Below are positions 43,709-51,568 of a stretch of 52,446 nt of DNA, piece by piece. The notes under the pieces are model-generated. The model saw only the letters and a program-made list of their open reading frames with translations, was not told the DNA's origin and ran no database searches. Both the position numbers and the translations under genes were made by a program. Every line of letters begins with the position of its first letter. Positions within the stretch are counted from its first letter, which is position 1. This DNA comes from Proteobacteria bacterium UBA4457 (lineage in GTDB: Bacteria > Pseudomonadota > Gammaproteobacteria > Ga0077536): contig DGOV01000057.1 in the NCBI GenBank assembly GCA_002390205.1, forward strand, positions 1 to 52,446, given 5' to 3'.

Positions 43709-44302
43709 TCATTTTTTTACCAATTTTTTCAAGACTTCACGGATAATATTTTCGCTCGTCAAATCTCCGGCATCAATTGCGTGAACGTATTTACTGGCTT
43801 CTTGCGCTTTATAACCTAGCGCAACTAATCCACTAATCGCGTCAGCAGCACAATCTCTGGCGAGCGCAGAACCAGCTCCATCAGTTTCCTCACCTACAAA
43901 GTCAGATACTCGATCTCGCATTTCAACAATTAGTCTTTCTGAAGTTTTTTTCCCTAAACCAGGTAATAAACTCAAACGCGCTACATCTTCGTTATGCACA
44001 CAATTCGCAAACGACAAAGCATCCATGCCAGACAAAATTACTAAGGCAACTTTAGTCCCCACCCCATTTACTTTGAGCAAACTCCGAAACAGTCCTCTCT
44101 CACTCTCATTGGAAAACCCATAGAGAAGGTGTGCATCATCCCTAATAGTGAGGTGCGTGTGCAATGAAACTTTCTGCCCCAGGTCAGGTAGCTTTAAAAA
44201 CGTGGTAAGAGAAGTCTCGAGCTCATAGCCTAACCCAAGACAATCAATGACAATTTTTTGAGCGGCTTTTTCAACTAAAACCCCTGAGATACGCCCTATC
44301 AC
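43709..44302 (-). CDS. ruvA: RuvA, Holliday junction recognition subunit
   Basis: RuvA tetramers bind four-way junctions and load RuvB. The 197-residue protein has the OB-fold N-terminal domain (MIGRISG), two helix-hairpin-helix motifs (LKVNGVGTKVAL and LSLLPGLGKKTSERL) and a C-terminal UBA-like domain that contacts RuvB. The start is GTG at 44302, overlapping the ruvC stop as GTGA. Confidence 0.95.
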   Translation of the reverse strand: MIGRISGVLVEKAAQKIVIDCLGLGYELETSLTTFLKLPDLGQKVSLHTHLTIRDDAHLLYGFSNESERGLFRSLLKVNGVGTKVALVILSGMDALSFANCVHNEDVARLSLLPGLGKKTSERLIVEMRDRVSDFVGEETDGAGSALARDCAADAISGLVALGYKAQEASKYVHAIDAGDLTSENIIREVLKKLVKK

Positions 44303-44802
44303 TGCTCCGCTCCAAAATCAGATAATCGACCGATGAAACTAGAAGTATGAGCGTGACAGATCGCTACTGCAAGTGCATCAGCAGCGTCCGGAGGGGGGAT
44401 CGACTGCAAGCCTAAAAGTACTTTCATCATATGCTGTACCTGTGCCTTATCGGCATGTCCTCGGCCCACTGTAGCTTTTTTTATTTCAGTGGGAGAATAT
44501 TCAAAAGTCGGAAGCCCTTCTCTACCTGCAAACATTAGCGCGACTCCGCGAGCTTGCCCAAGCTTCAGTGCAGAAGAGACACTTTTACCTACAAAAACTT
44601 TTTCTATGGCAACTTCAATGGGTTGGTACTTGGCACCAAGATCTAATAGCTCTTGAAAGAGTGTCGCCAAGCGAAGCTCCACTCTCCCCGTCCCGAGCTT
44701 AATGCAACCGTAGTCAACGCAACGAACCTTCCCACTAAGCGCTTCTACGAGACCATATCCCGTAATTCGCGAACCCGGGTCAATTCCAAGAATTAATGAC
44801 AC
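44299..44802 (-). CDS. ruvC: RuvC, Holliday junction resolvase
   Basis: RuvC cuts Holliday junctions symmetrically. The 167-residue protein keeps all four acidic residues of the RNase H-like active site: Asp8 (LGIDPGS), Glu67 (AIEKVF), Asp139 and Asp142 (PPDAADALAVAICH). The start is GTG at 44802. The order yebC-ruvC-ruvA-ruvB is standard for Gammaproteobacteria. Confidence 0.96.
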   Translation of the reverse strand: MSLILGIDPGSRITGYGLVEALSGKVRCVDYGCIKLGTGRVELRLATLFQELLDLGAKYQPIEVAIEKVFVGKSVSSALKLGQARGVALMFAGREGLPTFEYSPTEIKKATVGRGHADKAQVQHMMKVLLGLQSIPPPDAADALAVAICHAHTSSFIGRLSDFGAEQ

Positions 44803-44817
44803 AAAAGGCCTAACACA

Positions 44818-45570
44818 CTAAGAAGCTCCAAGAGCGTCTAAGACCTGATTTGATATCTCTGCATTAGAATAAACTTTTTGCACATCATCTAGCTCCTCAA
44901 GCATGTCGATAAAATGCATCATTTTTTCAGCTTGCTCTAACTCTAACTCAACAGTAGTATCGGCCCGTAGAGTTACTTCTTGTGTCTCTGGAACGTATCC
45001 AGCAGCTAAAATATCGCTCGCAACAGCGTGAAAATCGTCAGGCTTGATCAAAATTTCTTGGCTGCCATCATCCCCCACTAATACATCATCGGCTCCAGCT
45101 TCTATCGCAGCGTCCATCAGAGCATCTTGATCTATCTCAGATCCAAATGAAAGATATCCAACTTTTTGAAACAAATACGAAACCGATCCGTCCGTACCTA
45201 GCTTTCCGCCACACTTCGAAAAGGCATGCCTAATCTCGGCAACGGTCCTATTGCGATTATCAGTCATACAATCCACAACTACCGCGACACCATGAGGTCC
45301 ATAGCCTTCATAACGGAGTTCTTCATAGCTATCGCTAGCAAGATCTCCAGCGCCTCTAGCAGCAGCACGCTCTACGGTATCTTTCGCCATGTTCGCCGAC
45401 AACGCTGTCTCAATAGCTGACCGCAATCTAGGGTTAGCCTTTACATCCGCTCCGCCTAGACGAGCGGCGACCGTAACTTCTCTGATAAGTCGAGTAAACA
45501 ATTTCCCACGCTTAGCATCGGTTTTACCTTTCTTATGCTGAATATTTGCCCACTTACTATGACCTGCCAT
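44818..45570 (-). CDS. yebC: YebC/PmpR family protein
   Basis: The 250-residue protein begins MAGHSKWANIQHKKGKTDAK, the signature of the YebC family. The family was described as DNA-binding regulators (PmpR), and more recent work links members to relief of ribosome stalling at proline-rich sequences. Which role applies here cannot be told from sequence. It precedes ruvC by 15 bp. AGGAG lies 14 nt upstream of the ATG, a somewhat long spacing. Confidence 0.94.
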   Translation of the reverse strand: MAGHSKWANIQHKKGKTDAKRGKLFTRLIREVTVAARLGGADVKANPRLRSAIETALSANMAKDTVERAAARGAGDLASDSYEELRYEGYGPHGVAVVVDCMTDNRNRTVAEIRHAFSKCGGKLGTDGSVSYLFQKVGYLSFGSEIDQDALMDAAIEAGADDVLVGDDGSQEILIKPDDFHAVASDILAAGYVPETQEVTLRADTTVELELEQAEKMMHFIDMLEELDDVQKVYSNAEISNQVLDALGAS

Positions 45571-45642
45571 GATTGCGTCGATCGCTCCTAGAAAACGTAT
45601 GTAATAAAATAATTTGAAGGCAAAACTGATGGCGTTGCTTCT

Positions 45643-46710
45643 TCACGCATCATTATTCCCGATAACAACTATCTTTCTCTTCTCAGAAAATTCTAACAAG
45701 CGCTCAATCGGGATGCGAGCTTGCCGTGCTATGTCAAAAGGAACAACGATTTCATTTGAGCCATCTCGTAAAACGTCTCGGATTTTTACCAAACTGTTCA
45801 TCGCCATCCAAGGACACTCAGCACAGCTGCGACACGTCGCACCTTTCCCTGCCGTAGGGGCCTCCAAAAGTATCTTAGTAGGTGCGACCGCTCGCATTTT
45901 ATGAAAAATACCTTTATCGGTCGCGATAATAAAGGTTTTGGCGCTCGACTCTTGCACCTGACTTATCAAGCCTGAGGTAGATCCGACATAATCAGCTTGA
46001 GCAATAACGCTTGCAGGAGACTCAGGGTGCACGAGAACGCGTGCATCTGGATACTCAAGTCGCATGTTAGCAAGCTCCTCCCCTTTGAACTCATCATGCA
46101 CAACACAAGAGGCATTCCAGAGAAGCATATCCGCTCCAGTCTGAGACTCGATATAATTACCTAAATGCCTATCTGGAGCCCATAAAATTTTCTCCCCTTT
46201 TTCATGGAGAAAATTAACCACATCTAGAGCGCTACCAGAAGTTACCATCCAGTCTGACCGCGCCTTCACTCGAGCACTGGTATTTGCGTAGACCACTACA
46301 GTGCGATCAGGATGCTGATCGCAAAAAGCAGCAAATTCATCCGGATCACAGCCTAAATCTAGCGAACAGTTCGCATTCAAATCAGGGGTAAGAATAGTTT
46401 TTTCCGGACTCAGAATTTTTGCTGTCTCTCCCATAAACCTCACTCCCGCGACCACTAACGTCTTCGCTTCATGCTCACGACCAAACCGAGCCATATCCAG
46501 CGAGTCAGAAACATAGCCGCCAGAGCTGTCCGCCAAAGACTGAATTGTGCCATCAGTATAATAATGGGCTACCAAGACAGCGTCTCGCTCCAACAACAGC
46601 TCTCCAATCTCACTCGTTAGCTGTTCTTGCTGATCCTTGTTAAGAACCTCGTGACGAACAGGGGGCAAATCAGATAAGTAGTCGACGATATTAGTTTCAT
46701 TAGTTCGCAT
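45643..46710 (-). CDS. nadA: Quinolinate synthase A
   Basis: NadA condenses iminoaspartate with dihydroxyacetone phosphate to quinolinate in NAD synthesis, using an oxygen-sensitive 4Fe-4S cluster. The 355-residue protein shows VLVAHYYTDGTIQ, GVRFMGETAKIL, CSLDLGC, HPESPASVI, GSTSGL and CRSCAECPWMAMN, which together provide the cluster cysteines. I chose the ATG at 46710; an ATG at 46743 in frame adds 11 basic residues not seen in relatives. nadA between aspS and yebC is not the usual neighbour, so it may have moved here. nadB is not in the window. Confidence 0.93.
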   Translation of the reverse strand: MRTNETNIVDYLSDLPPVRHEVLNKDQQEQLTSEIGELLLERDAVLVAHYYTDGTIQSLADSSGGYVSDSLDMARFGREHEAKTLVVAGVRFMGETAKILSPEKTILTPDLNANCSLDLGCDPDEFAAFCDQHPDRTVVVYANTSARVKARSDWMVTSGSALDVVNFLHEKGEKILWAPDRHLGNYIESQTGADMLLWNASCVVHDEFKGEELANMRLEYPDARVLVHPESPASVIAQADYVGSTSGLISQVQESSAKTFIIATDKGIFHKMRAVAPTKILLEAPTAGKGATCRSCAECPWMAMNSLVKIRDVLRDGSNEIVVPFDIARQARIPIERLLEFSEKRKIVVIGNNDA

Positions 46711-46809
46711 TCGGTCTCTCGTACCCAGCTTTCTCAGTCTCATCAGTCTACAACGTATAGCAGCATTGATGCCAAGCTTGTGGGGAAAAAACAGTCTATT
46801 AAAAAAACG

Positions 46810-48585
46810 TTAGTCTAGTTTAACAGGCTTCTTGACCTTGATAGAGAGCTCTTGAAGCTGCTTTATGCTGACTTCACTAGGGGCTGACGTAAGCAAACAA
46901 CCAGCAGACTGCGTTTTAGGGAAGGCAATCATCTCTCTAATTGATTGTTCTCCGGCCATTAACATAGCTAACCGATCTAATCCGAAAGCAATTCCTCCAT
47001 GTGGAGGGCACCCATATTGCAAGGCGTCAGTAAGAAATCCAAATTTTTCATTGGCCTCTTCTTCGCTCATCCCTAGCAGGTCAAATACTTTACTCTGAAC
47101 CTCAGATTGGTGGATTCTAATTGATCCTCCTCCAATTTCGCATCCATTCAGTATCATATCGTAGGCGCGAGAAATTGCCTTGCTAGGTTCTCGGACTACT
47201 TCATCGATGCCATCCTTGGGAGCAGTAAAAGGATGATGAAGCGCGCTCCATCTCTTCGAGGCGGCATCCCATTCGAACATAGGAAAGTCGACAACCCACA
47301 GGAACCGCCAGTCGTCTTCTAACAGGGACATGTCACTGGCAACTTTGTCTCTCAACGCACCTAGTGAAGCATTAACAATCGTCGCTTCATCTGCCCCAAA
47401 AAAAACCAGATCGCCACTAACGCAGCCTACTCTTTTCAGTAAATCGCTTACAATTTTCGGATCCAAAAATTTTACGATAGGAGATTGCAGGCCCTCTGAA
47501 CCAGAGTCGATATCATTCACTTTGATATACGCAAGACCTTTTGCTCCGTAACGGGCAACAAAAGTAGCGTATTCATCTAACTGCTTTCTAGTAAGCCCAC
47601 AGCCATTAGGGACGCGCATTGCTGCTACGCGGCCACTTTCACTCTTTGCCGGGCCTGAGAACACTTTGAAATCAGTATCTAGCAAAAGATCTCCGACTTC
47701 AGTCAACCTCAAAGGGTTTCTGAGATCAGGTTTGTCAGAACCATAGTCACTCATCGCCTCAGCATATGTCATCCGCAAAAAAGGAGCTGGTATCTGAATA
47801 TGCAAAATCGAGGTGAAGATTTTACAAACCATAGCCTCCATCATCTTCATAATAGAAAGCTCGTCGGTGAATGAGACCTCGATATCTACTTGTGTGAACT
47901 CCGGCTGCCTATCAGCACGCAAGTCCTCATCCCTGAAACATCTTACAATTTGATAATACCTATCCAGTCCTGACATCATTAACAACTGCTTAAAGAGCTG
48001 CGGCGACTGCGGTAAAGCAAAAAATTGACCTGGATGTGTCCGACTTGGAACCAGATAATCACGCGCACCTTCCGGGGTCGCTTTCGTTAAAATAGGCGTC
48101 TCAACTTCCAGAAAACCCGTTTCGTCAAGATAACTCCGAAATGCCCGGCTCAACTTAGCCCGTAGCATCAAGTTTTTCTGCATCCGTTCATTCCGTAGGT
48201 CTATATATCGATATTTTAACCTGACATCATCATGAACATTTTCATCATCAAGTTGGAAAGGAGGGGTTTTTGATTGGTTTAAAACAGTAAGGGTGGAAAC
48301 TAAAACCTCTACCATCCCTGTTGGCATATCTTGGTTTGTAGTTCCCGACGGTCGGTTTCTAATTTTGCCTGAGATAGACAAAACATATTCACCTCTCACC
48401 GATTCAGCCAATTTAAAACTATCAGGAGTATCAGGATCAATGACCACCTGCGCTATCCCCGTCCGATCTCTTAAATCTATAAAGATTACCCCGCCGTGGT
48501 CGCGCCTGCGATGCACCCAGCCGCACAGTACAACTTCTTCATCGATCAATGTTTCGTTTATAGTACCGCAGTAGTGAGTTCTCAT
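46810..48585 (-). CDS. aspS: Aspartyl-tRNA synthetase, probably non-discriminating
   Basis: This class IIb synthetase of 591 residues has an N-terminal OB-fold anticodon-binding domain and a catalytic core with motif 2 (FRDEDLRADRQPEFTQ) and motif 3 (GIAFGLDRL). A bacterial GAD insertion lies at about 290-410. In the anticodon domain the HRRRDHGG segment has His30, where E. coli's discriminating enzyme has Leu, and Gly81 lies where Pseudomonas aeruginosa has its second tRNA-Asn-permitting glycine. This suggests an enzyme that also makes Asp-tRNA-Asn for GatCAB. fmdB precedes it as in relatives. Confidence 0.95.
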   Translation of the reverse strand: MRTHYCGTINETLIDEEVVLCGWVHRRRDHGGVIFIDLRDRTGIAQVVIDPDTPDSFKLAESVRGEYVLSISGKIRNRPSGTTNQDMPTGMVEVLVSTLTVLNQSKTPPFQLDDENVHDDVRLKYRYIDLRNERMQKNLMLRAKLSRAFRSYLDETGFLEVETPILTKATPEGARDYLVPSRTHPGQFFALPQSPQLFKQLLMMSGLDRYYQIVRCFRDEDLRADRQPEFTQVDIEVSFTDELSIMKMMEAMVCKIFTSILHIQIPAPFLRMTYAEAMSDYGSDKPDLRNPLRLTEVGDLLLDTDFKVFSGPAKSESGRVAAMRVPNGCGLTRKQLDEYATFVARYGAKGLAYIKVNDIDSGSEGLQSPIVKFLDPKIVSDLLKRVGCVSGDLVFFGADEATIVNASLGALRDKVASDMSLLEDDWRFLWVVDFPMFEWDAASKRWSALHHPFTAPKDGIDEVVREPSKAISRAYDMILNGCEIGGGSIRIHQSEVQSKVFDLLGMSEEEANEKFGFLTDALQYGCPPHGGIAFGLDRLAMLMAGEQSIREMIAFPKTQSAGCLLTSAPSEVSIKQLQELSIKVKKPVKLD

Positions 48586-48679
48586 GGGCTAAATAACACT
48601 AAAAATTTGAGGGCTTAAGATTCGGAGCATGATACGTACTCCTTGAGTCTGGTGCAATGAGACGCAATGAATTCAAGTC

Positions 48680-49012
48680 TTATTCGGAGGACTTTATGGC
48701 GCTACTGGGTTTAACGCTCGCGGACTTGACTGTAGTCTCATTTTTTGTGCCACTAGATTTCTTGTCTTCAGAGGAAGAATTTTCTTTCCCTGAGGTTTTA
48801 CTCCCCTCGTCCTTGCTTTTATCGCTTCCGCTGTGCTTAAAGTCGGTCTCATACCATCCAGTCCCTTTCAATTTAAACCCAACAGCAGAGATCAATTTTT
48901 TCAAGTTCGCCGAACCGCACTCGCTACAATCTTTTGACGGCCCCTCACTCATACGGTGCATAATTTCGCACTTATTACCACATGCTTGACATTGATATTC
49001 ATAAATTGGCAT
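48680..49012 (-). CDS. FmdB-family zinc-ribbon protein
   Basis: The 110-residue protein has an N-terminal zinc ribbon with two CxxC knuckles (CQACG and CSECG) in the typical MPIYEYQC context. A long Ser/Lys-rich, probably disordered tail (about 60-110) follows. FmdB-type proteins sit upstream of aspS in many Gammaproteobacteria; their function is unknown, though a regulatory role was proposed from the first members. AGGGA lies 7 nt before the ATG. The upstream region holds a direct-repeat array. Confidence 0.86.
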   Translation of the reverse strand: MPIYEYQCQACGNKCEIMHRMSEGPSKDCSECGSANLKKLISAVGFKLKGTGWYETDFKHSGSDKSKDEGSKTSGKENSSSEDKKSSGTKNETTVKSASVKPSSAIKSSE

Positions 49013-49076
49013 TACTTATCCCTACTGTGTTTGCAACATAAAATACTGGAAGCCGTTCTAGAAAAACTTCTCTGAG

Positions 49077-49119
49077 AAATCTACTTGGCCTACTTCGATA
49101 AAATCCACTTGGCCTACTT
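49077..49119. repeat. Direct-repeat array upstream of fmdB
   Basis: Two 19-bp copies (49077-49095 and 49101-49119) differ at one position and lie 24 bp apart. Each contains two half-units of the form CTACTT separated by GGC, so the hexamer recurs at 49081, 49090 and 49114, with CCACTT at 49105. They lie 65-107 bp upstream of the fmdB start and 135 bp before the tRNA gene. This looks like an array of protein-binding sites, but the binding protein is unknown. Confidence 0.7.
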
Positions 49120-49254
49120 AGGAAAGTGCAATAGAATGCGCATCAACGCGGATGTAAAATTGCGTCTAATGACGACAGCTATAGCAAGCTTAGGCTTATT
49201 TCATAAGATGGAATACTATATCAAGTTGCTTTTATATGATCACTTTTAATTGAA

Positions 49255-49330
49255 GGGCCGTTAGCTCAGTTGGTAGAGCACCGGACTTTTAATCCGATGG
49301 TCGTAGGTTCAAATCCTACACGGCCCACCA
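49255..49330 (+). tRNA. tRNA-Lys (anticodon UUU)
   Basis: The 76-nt cloverleaf has a perfect 7-bp acceptor stem (GGGCCGT / ACGGCCC), D arm with AGCTCAGTTGGTAGAGC, and anticodon loop CTTTTAA with TTT at 49288-49290. The T arm is GTAGG-TTCAAAT-CCTAC. Discriminator A73 and the CCA end are encoded. The first anticodon-stem pair is a C-A mismatch. No clear promoter was found upstream. Confidence 0.97.
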
Positions 49331-49370
49331 TCACTCTTCAATTAAATTCCTTAAGTTTCAAGCATATCTC

Positions 49371-49399
49371 CTAAAACCCCTAATAAATAAGGGTTTTAG
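49371..49399 (+). terminator. Terminator-like hairpin after tRNA-Lys
   Basis: A perfect 9-bp inverted repeat (CTAAAACCC / GGGTTTTAG) with an 11-nt AT-rich loop lies 40 bp after the tRNA. The following TCTTTC is a poor T-tract, although the 3' arm itself holds TTTT. Confidence 0.55.
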
Positions 49400-49443
49400 T
49401 CTTTCGACGTCTCCAATACATTATCTAATTTGAAATAACTTTC

Positions 49444-49463
49444 TTGCATCCGTTTTGCATCCG
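49444..49463. repeat. Two 9-bp direct repeats at 11-bp spacing
   Basis: TTGCATCCG occurs at 49444-49452 and 49455-49463, exactly 11 bp apart (about one helical turn), upstream of the FAD oxidoreductase gene. It may be a tandem activator-binding site. Confidence 0.6.
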
Positions 49464-49475
49464 GATTTTTTGTAT

Positions 49476-49491
49476 GCTTTAGTGCTAAAGC
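49476..49491. promoter_or_regulatory. 16-bp palindrome, possible operator
   Basis: GCTTTAGTGCTAAAGC is an inverted repeat of 7-bp arms around TG, located 117 bp before the oxidoreductase ATG. The 2-nt centre is too short for an RNA hairpin, which favours a dimeric repressor or activator site. Confidence 0.5.
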
Positions 49492-49607
49492 TCAATAATC
49501 TCCACTTTAAAATTAAGAGCTCTTCTAGGCGATATCGGTCACAATCTAATTACTCTATTTTAGTTTCGATCATAATTTTCGCAGATCAGGAGAAGCAAAC
49601 AAAAATC

Positions 49608-51455
49608 ATGGGTAAAAAAATACAATCTGTAAATATTCTTGTTGAGGCAGAGGATTTCGACGATATTGGTGGCTGGACAATCGACTCGCAATTTCAAGCA
49701 ATAATGGGCTCTCCCTATCTTCTGGCTCATGGACTAGGGCGTCCAGTAGCGGATGCTACGACAACTATTGAAGTTGAAATAGGCGGTCAATATAAACTTT
49801 TTGTCCGCGCTAAAGACTGGGTCCCTGGTCATGCTCCAGGCCGCTTCAAGCTTTTTATTAATGATGTCCCAGTCGATCATCAATTTGCTGCAAACGGCAA
49901 GGATTGGTCGTGGGAAGCTGCAGGCCACGTGAACTTGCCGACGGGCAAAGTTAAGCTTACTCTGCATGATTTGACCGGTTTCGACGGACGATGTGACGCG
50001 ATCTACTTCAGTGCGGATGACATTTCACCGCCGGTTACGGTTGATGAAAATGCTCGCCAATGGCGCAATGAACTTCGCGGACTGCCTCCCTCGCCTAAAG
50101 ACGCAGGTAGTTTTGATGTAGTCGTAGTCGGCGGAGGAATATCAGGTTGCGCAGCGGCTCTGTCAGCTGCAAGGTTGGGTTTAAGCGTTGCACTTATTCA
50201 CGACAGACCGGTTCTAGGAGGGAATGCCAGTAAAGAAATCGGTCTAATGCCTCGCGGTACCCAAGGTTCAGTTCTAAAGGAAATTGGTAAGCGCACTCCA
50301 GACGGAGATTTAATGGCGCTACAAATTCTCCAGGGCGAGAGCAATGCCACGATTTTTCTTGAGCAACGCGTTTTCTGTGCCGAGATGGAAAATAACAGCA
50401 TTATTAGTGTGGATGCGGTGGCAACCCGTGGCGGACTCGAAATTCGGATTTCAGGTAAAGTTTTCATCGACGCCTCGGGGGTCGCACAGCTAGCTATTCT
50501 AAGCGGAGCTCAGACCATGTTCGGTCGAGAGGCTCAGTCAGAATATGGAGAAAACTATGCACCGAAAGATGCGGATCATATGCATCATGGGAATACACTA
50601 TTTTTTCGGACAAGTATGGCGGATAAACCAGTACCATTCCCTGAGGTGCCTTGGGCGACAGAGATCTCCAAAGATTATGCAAATTTGAGTGGTCAACTCG
50701 TCAAGCCAGGAGTAGAAAATGGTCGAGGCCCAGTGGCTGGCGACAATCCACCCACTCCGGAGTTTCGTTTTGGTAGTAAAAACGATACTTTCCCTGCAAC
50801 TCATTTTTGGGAATATGGGCAATGGCTTGACCCGTATACATCAGGCGAAATGGTGCGCGATTATCTCATGCGAGCACTTTATGGCACATTTTCTAACGTC
50901 AAGGCACTTGAGCCCAAGGCGCATGCCAACTTAAGATTCGAATGGATGGCTCACGTCGCAGCACAAGGTGAGTTTTGTCGATATAAAGGGGACTATGTAT
51001 TAAGCGAAGTCGATATCACAGAACACCGTACGTTCGATGACGCAGTCATAGCCAACGATGGTGCATTTTGTGTACATTGCGCCTGGGAAGATGGTGAAGG
51101 GAAGTATGATTTTCGACTCAAGGATTGGATCTGGGACAATCGAGATGAACAGCCCTACACTATACCATTTAGATGTCTCTACTCCGCTAACGTAAACAAT
51201 CTTATGGCTGCTGGTAAGCATATAAGCGTGACGCACGTTGCAGGATCCGCAACTAAGCATATGGGTAATGGGGCACAGCATGGTGTGGCAGCAGCAGCAG
51301 CAGCCAAGCTCTGCATCGACTTGGAAACGACTCCCCGCGGATTATATGAAAACCATCTCTGTGAGCTGAAAGAAAAGATCAGTGAACTGACGGCTTGCGA
51401 TCATGACATGAGCCAAAATCCACCACAGCCTAAATTTGACCCCGCAGTTAACTAA
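49608..51455 (+). CDS. FAD-dependent oxidoreductase with N-terminal beta-sandwich-like domain
   Basis: The 615-residue protein has two parts. Residues 8-138 resemble the beta-sandwich (golvesin/CBM-like) domain seen before FAD enzymes in Planctomycetes, Verrucomicrobia and Bacteroidetes (VEAEDFDDIGGW, SPYLLAHGLG, LTGFDGRCDAIYFS). Residues 168-600 form a FAD_oxidored-type domain with the dinucleotide motif VVVVGGGISGCAAA (GGGISG at 175-180), PVLGGNASKEIG and the C-terminal NLMAAGKHISVTHVAGS loop. No signal peptide is present at the chosen ATG, the only ATG before the domain; AGGAG is 15 nt upstream. The substrate is unknown. A carbohydrate-related oxidation is a guess from relatives. Confidence 0.8.
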   Translation: MGKKIQSVNILVEAEDFDDIGGWTIDSQFQAIMGSPYLLAHGLGRPVADATTTIEVEIGGQYKLFVRAKDWVPGHAPGRFKLFINDVPVDHQFAANGKDWSWEAAGHVNLPTGKVKLTLHDLTGFDGRCDAIYFSADDISPPVTVDENARQWRNELRGLPPSPKDAGSFDVVVVGGGISGCAAALSAARLGLSVALIHDRPVLGGNASKEIGLMPRGTQGSVLKEIGKRTPDGDLMALQILQGESNATIFLEQRVFCAEMENNSIISVDAVATRGGLEIRISGKVFIDASGVAQLAILSGAQTMFGREAQSEYGENYAPKDADHMHHGNTLFFRTSMADKPVPFPEVPWATEISKDYANLSGQLVKPGVENGRGPVAGDNPPTPEFRFGSKNDTFPATHFWEYGQWLDPYTSGEMVRDYLMRALYGTFSNVKALEPKAHANLRFEWMAHVAAQGEFCRYKGDYVLSEVDITEHRTFDDAVIANDGAFCVHCAWEDGEGKYDFRLKDWIWDNRDEQPYTIPFRCLYSANVNNLMAAGKHISVTHVAGSATKHMGNGAQHGVAAAAAAKLCIDLETTPRGLYENHLCELKEKISELTACDHDMSQNPPQPKFDPAVN

Positions 51456-51568
51456 CCCATTATAAAATCAATAGCGATTAAAACAGATGCTTACATGTCA
51501 TTGCTGTGAGGTCAGGTTTTTATCTTTATCTTGGAGTTTTTTGAGAATCTTTTTAAAGCATAAAAAAA

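Noticed and set aside
46744..46809. Repeated TAGACT and T-runs after aspS as a terminator
   Set aside because: The copies are direct, not inverted, so no stem can form.
49211..49240. TATGAT at 49235-49240 as the tRNA-Lys -10 box
   Set aside because: No -35-like hexamer occurs at 16-18 bp spacing, and the distance to the tRNA 5' end is not diagnostic.
49455..49607. In-frame extension of the oxidoreductase to a TTG at 49455, with a short hydrophobic stretch
   Set aside because: It would run through the direct repeats and palindrome, has no Shine-Dalgarno, and its sequence is not a normal signal peptide. The ATG at 49608 begins right before the conserved domain.
49255..51568. Genomic-island insertion with attachment repeats at tRNA-Lys
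   Set aside because: No integrase is present and no copy of the tRNA 3' end was seen downstream, so there is no direct evidence of site-specific integration.
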